A stretch of 64,000 nt of DNA. Origin: Diploscapter coronatus (taxonomy: Eukaryota > Nematoda > Chromadorea > Rhabditida > Rhabditidae). The position numbers and the translations under genes were made by a program. Location of the stretch: the NCBI GenBank assembly GCA_964036155.1, contig OZ038422.1:15647201-15711200 (forward strand), written 5' to 3'. Below are positions 59,168-64,000 of this stretch, in pieces. Positions within the stretch are counted from its first letter, which is position 1, and each line of letters begins with the position of its first letter. The notes below the pieces were generated by a model. The model was given only the letters and a program-made list of their open reading frames with translations. It did no database searches and was not told where the DNA came from.

Positions 59168-60607
59168 GTATTCGGCCTAATAAATGTTCATGTTTTCTGC
59201 GAGGCGCACTCCTGCACTCCCCTAGCATGCCTTAGCATGAGCGAGAAAAGGGAGAGAGATAAAGAATAGGAAGAGAGAGGAAGGATGGGAAGCAAAGAGA
59301 TGGAAAAGAAAGAAGGGCGCTACTATTAGATGGAAGAATAGAGATAAAAGATAATTAGCAGAGTAATTAACACTAATTACCAATTACAATTATCCAATTA
59401 TTTCTACAAAATAAACAGAATTCCTTATTCTAAGAGACATTCCACGAATAAACGGAACAACTGTCAAAGGGGGTCCGGACAATTGCAAAAGTGCCCCGGA
59501 TCCGAACCAAACCCGTATGGACCACTACCATTTGGTATCATTCGGCTCAAAAGTGAATGAAAATAAATAATAGATGTCTCTAGCTTCAATTTGAGCCCAA
59601 ATTTTAGTAGACTATTTTATGAAAATATTAAAAATTGACATTAACTTTTAGTTTTTGAGGTACCACTCCCATACCATAATAGATAACCATGAAGTGTCTT
59701 CACAAAAGTTGCATAGTTTTTCAAGGGCTTTCGGTTGATCTATAATGTGTCAGTTTGTTCGATATTTTAAAAATCGCTCTTCTTTTTCCCTCTTTGCGAT
59801 GCCTTTGCAGTTAGGCACGTCCCTTTCTCTTGTCCACGAAAAGGAGCGATTTTTTTTTTTAAATTTTTATCTGACGTTTTTTCGGTGGAGATGGTTAGGG
59901 GGGCACTTCAGCCTCTGAGAAATGTAAAAAAAAAACCATAGTGCCAGAGTGAACTTGGCAAAAGGGTTGGCGGTCCCTAGTCATAAGTGAAAGGTTGACA
60001 TGCCAAATAAGACAGTTCCCTCGAAAAGTGTGACAAGAATATTTTTTCTGTGACTATTGCTAAAATAGAATTGTATTCATAAGAAAATCTGCATTTAATA
60101 ACAACGAGAACTGGAAAACCGATAAATTACCAACGACATTCACACGAAAATGTATTCACTTTCCACTTCGATAAGGAAAGAAGGAGGAAATTCCATAATT
60201 TCTTCAATGTCAATCAATAAATCTAATTATTTCGACGATGGCATAAAATATAAAGATGACATAAATTCAATTATGCCTAAAGCTTACGCAAATGTAGTAG
60301 ATAACATGCTGCAATTAATAAAAAAAAAGTCGGTGGTGGTATTTTTGTTCAAAAGATCAGTCTAAGAATAGCTTAGCTCATTCTTGGCCTGAAATTTTAG
60401 AAATGAAGCCTAACCCTAAGACGTTGAAAGAGTGCATTTATTATTCGCTTATTTTCCATAAAAATTACATTATCAGTAGACTTGCAACTCGAACTTTATC
60501 CCTATACAAAATTTACCCCGAAATACATCTTTATACTATTTTGTCCCGAAATGAGCTCAGTCCGGCTTGAAAGTTCATTCTTAAAGAGTAAAAAATACCA
60601 CCACGGG
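59168..60607. other. Intergenic, repeat-like, nothing firmly coding
   Basis: A purine-rich GAGAGA tract lies at about 59240-59300. An imperfect hairpin AAAATCGCTC ... GAGCGATTTT lies near 59770-59860. An ATG-started frame of 71 codons at 60150-60365 (plus) has no recognised motif and no splice context, so I leave it uncalled. Confidence 0.4.
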
Positions 60608-63600
60608 TTAAGGGTTTTTATTTTTGAGACTTAATAAGAACTTCCTTGCCAATCTTTCATATACGATCTTCACTTTCTCTCTGCCGAATTTCGTCAGATG
60701 ATTCGTATCATCGACATAAGCGAGATTTAGTTGTTCATCATAGAAGGTAACCTAAAATTTTTGATAAATGTGTCCAGCAAAGTGGTGATTACCGTTCCAT
60801 TTTTATTGATAAATTCTGGCAAATAGTCAAATAGTTCGCATATTTTGCATCTGAAGATTTTAGATTTAAGTTTTCCAGAATATCTAATTACGAATTCATC
60901 AGCCTCTGAAAACGCGACCGTTCAATCGATTCATCACGGATGACGAATCTGTCCTAAATTTCAGGGTCTAAAAAATAACATCATTTTCTTACCCCTGCCA
61001 AACTTAATGATCGGTTCTCCTTCTCTATAAACTCGATAATCATTTTCGTGCACGAAATCACGCAAACTGGAAGGGCTTGTAGAATGTAGATCTAGAAATA
61101 CTATTAAAAACTAAGTGATTGCTAAGGTTCATAAATTAATTATGAAACTGGAGAGAAAGTGAGCTAGATAATACAAGACTTATAGAACGCGACTAGAGAC
61201 ACTACTGATAACTAAGAAAATTGTAAACTCTTTTAGAGTTGCAATCAGTAAAACGAACCTTTTTGATATATTTCTGTGCCTGATACCACTCGAGGATTCT
61301 CAAATGTTGCTGGGAAATGTCATCTTCTTCCAATGGCTTCGTATCATCGACTTTGTCCTTTCCCGCAATTGGTCTGAAATATCTGTTTAAAATTACATTT
61401 TTTTAAATTTAAATTTGCCTGTGAACCATGAAGATGATATTTGGTTGGAGAGTTGACACAAGGTCCTTCCACTCGATATTCTAAAACAGTCGTGACATTG
61501 TATCGGTCAAATCAAGTGATAGGTCGTGCGTTAAAGAGTGCTTTGCGATAAATGCGCGTCACGACTAGACACAAGCAGGGGGACCAGAGAGCTGAGAAAG
61601 AGCGTCGGCGAGGGGATAATGGAAAGAATGTGATACGCAATTTCCTGTGTCTCTCGTCATTCCCACTATTCTTCGACGCATGAACTTTCACTTGGTTTGG
61701 CCGAAACAATACTTTTTCTCAAATTTTGAAACGGCAAATTTAATAAATTCGGTCGTCAAAAATTCCTATTTCGCATTATGAGTGTAATGAAAGACATCAA
61801 ACTCGACGATTTCCAATCTTCAACAAATTAGCTAACCAAAAGTTATTTCTGATTTCTCACTAACTAATTGAAAATATGACAGTCGTGTTTGATAGAAGTG
61901 GAAATATTTTCAGGGTTATTGTAAACGATATTTTGGTTGAGTAATTTTTCGAATAGAAGAAGTCTCACGTGGTTATAGCAGACGGAAAGTTGATTTTCCA
62001 TTAGAGGCTCGCACGCTAAATGAAATCAGTTTTATCATCACTGTTGTGAAATTATTTTCAAATCATTTGCAGCTTTACATTACTTATGCTGAAATAGTTT
62101 CCAATTTTCGCTAAAAATATTCCAGTCCATGAATAATGTTTATTCGCAACAAAATGACGGTATGCTTCACTAACCGCTCAAGCAGAATACATGAAATTCC
62201 TTTACGAAACGTCGAAACGCATTATAGACAAGTCGACCCTGATTGCACGCCCAACTATTCCCTATCACGAGAAATCGGAATCTTCCTGTATGATTGCCCT
62301 AAAATACAGCATTTAGAGAAACTCACCGATTATTCTACCATTCATTCATTCGCTCATTGAAATGTCATAGGTTAGTCAACTCCGATTTAAGAAGCTAACT
62401 AAGCTTTGTTAAAATTTTACCTCCATTTTGCACAGTCCAAATGGCACTATTTTTGTCGTTCCCTTGAACGAAATATATGTGCAATTTTCAGCCAGGTTAC
62501 TTTTCTCGACATTCGCAATTCCTTCGAGATAATTCAGAGCTATGGCCACTGCTAAAAGTATGTCTTTTAATTGGAGACAAAGTTGATTTTGTTTTCTTCT
62601 TGGAATTTGGACATACGTTGTAAAGAAAAATACTGTTGGAAACGAAAAACTAAAGGAATAGTTTCAAGACGATAGCATATTTAATTGAGTGAAATTAAAA
62701 ATAAATAAATTTGACTTGCATAAATTCTTCGATGGATCGCCTTCTGAGAGGTTTAGTCCGTAGATATTATATTTTTCTTCGTAATTGGTTTCTCTTGTGA
62801 TAAAGTCTGACTGATCCAAAATAAGTGATGATCCAACCAAAAATATGATCAAAATTGATATCGGGAGCGGTGATAATTTTAGATAGGGTTCCTCGTAGAA
62901 GTAATAAACGAGTGCTGATATCATGAAACTGATTAGAGCGCCAGATAGGAATACTGAATTATCACTTCTGGATTGCTTTCTTGGTGCTTTAACTAACCAA
63001 ACAGATTGTCTTTGTAGTAGCACTTGCAAATAACATAGACAGGCCAATGAACCAAATACAGTGGATAGGAAATATTGCCGATGAAATTCATCAGTGGATT
63101 TGATAGGATGAAAATCTGAATATATTTGATCTCTATAAAGTAAGCTGATAAGTATCACTGTGTTCGCCGCTATATAAAAATCAAAATATTTGGAAAGACA
63201 TTGGGAAGCATAGCTGATTGTGAGCTGGAATATTTCTGGATCTATGGAAATGGGAGCGCATAGCAAAATCTGAGACGAGAATTTTGAAACCGAACGAGCT
63301 TTTCCCTTTGATTTTTGTATGAAAGAATCTGTTCTAAATTTATATTCAGTCATTTTCGCTACACAATAAATCTATATTAATTTTCTAACTTTCTCAATTT
63401 ATTTAACCTACCGCATGATATTCTCCAATAACGATGAGAATCGTTGTGATGAATGTAATTTCGACTCGAAGATGGGATGGCTCTTCGGTTAGCCATGAAA
63501 ATGTGAACAAAATCAGTCCAAGCAGAAAATAAGCGATGTAGGGCAGTAGTGATTTATCATGCCTTGAAATTAGTTCTGAAAATAAGCATAATTTATCTTT

Positions 63601-64000
63601 CATTGTTTCCTGTTACACCTTTTTCTTCGTCTTCGTCGTGATTCGACTCATTATGCTAAATTTTTAGATCTATTAGTTTAAAGATGGTCTCAAATTTGGG
63701 CTGCTCGAAACTGACTCTTGATACCGGTATTTTTAGATTAGAGCTCTGAACAACCTTGCTTCAGACGATCTCATTCTTACTTTTTGTTTTGTAATGATAA
63801 ATGCCGAAATTCCTGCACAGAATTGCCAAATTCTTGCAAACACCGAGTTGAAAGCTATCGTTTTGATCGAAAACAAATGAAATACCAAAGAAGATGAACC
63901 AATTACTGAAATCCATTGTGTTTAACGGATCATTTTTTCCTGTTAAAACTTTACCTACGAAAAAATGCATCGGATTGAAAGAGAATCGTCGTTGAATCAG
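60608..64000 (-). CDS. OAC-type membrane O-acyltransferase with SGNH domain (5' end missing)
   Basis: An acyltransferase-3 family gene running off the right edge, so the start is not in the window. In order: NPMHFFVVIGSSSLVFHL, FARIWQFCAGISAF, a TM after SRHDKSLL, ILSNPLMNFIGNISYPLYLVHWPVYV with the family HWP motif, and ALVYYFYEEPYLKLS. A loop (ALNYLEGIANVE...CTYISF) leads to a C-terminal SGNH domain with FLVIGNSWACNQG (nucleophile Ser), LQPNIIFMVHRPI, WYQAQKYIKK, IYILQALP, and the final FYDEQ...YVDDTNHLTKFG (D-x-x-H type end) before the stop at 60608. At least 14 exons. One intron is GC-AG (donor at 61418). A one-base frame break occurs near 62994-63001, between LFG and SDNSVF. The family moves acyl groups across or onto extracellular molecules, but the substrate is unknown. 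Confidence 0.93.

Noticed and set aside
62664..63353. 229-codon minus-strand frame taken as one exon
   Set aside because: Its first half is out of frame with the conserved IGNISYPLYLVHWP exon and lies in an intron. Only the second half (from SDNSVF) is genuine acyltransferase.
1..64000. tRNA, rRNA, spliced-leader RNA genes, CRISPR arrays
   Set aside because: I looked for TTCGANTC-type tRNA loops, rRNA cores and regular short repeat-spacer patterns and found none that held up.

Overview
This 64 kb window is eukaryotic and almost certainly comes from a rhabditid nematode. It is AT-rich. Genes are broken by many short introns (often 40-60 nt) ending in the nematode-type acceptor TTTCAG or TTTTAG. 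The gene families are nematode-typical: an Srd chemoreceptor, a DUF229 sulfatase-like protein, a C6-domain protein, an OAC-type acyltransferase and a nematode-style cathepsin B. All gene models were built by hand from splice signals, reading frame and conserved motifs. No expression data or database search was available, so exon edges are best estimates.

Layout. 1-11.2 kb carries three minus-strand genes: a small Asn-rich protein (1505-1869), a complete cathepsin B (3717-6451) and a neuropeptide-type 7TM receptor (7248-11193). 11.2-34 kb is a gene-poor stretch of about 23 kb in which I find no supportable gene. It holds a TA-flanked inverted-repeat element (26.5 kb), a pair of GC-rich hairpins (24.8/25.2 kb) and a four-unit 194-bp tandem repeat (32.7-33.5 kb). 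34.1-35.9 kb is an Srd-class chemoreceptor on the minus strand with one reading-frame conflict.

37-47.3 kb is bounded by two near-identical 449-bp copies of a Helitron-like element. Between them on the minus strand lie a beta-1,4-galactosyltransferase, a fukutin/LicD-like transferase, an unrecognised secreted protein and a broken VWA-domain remnant, together with two TTAA-bounded MITEs. 48-51.4 kb is a plus-strand DUF229 gene. 53.8-58.1 kb is a plus-strand secreted C6-plus-mucin gene of 775 codons whose mucin region contains a recent 377-bp exon-intron tandem duplication. Its first intron carries two strong hairpins of pre-miRNA size. Decayed mucin exons follow at 58.6-59.2 kb. 60.6-64 kb is a minus-strand membrane O-acyltransferase with a C-terminal SGNH domain, running off the right edge.

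From 37 kb rightwards most genes make, modify or are extracellular or glycan-bearing products (galactosyltransferase, LicD-like transferase, DUF229, mucin, O-acyltransferase). This may be a loose neighbourhood of surface-coat genes in a transposon-rich, fast-changing region, but it could also be chance. Several genes between 34 and 64 kb show single-base frame conflicts that mean either early pseudogenes or sequence errors.
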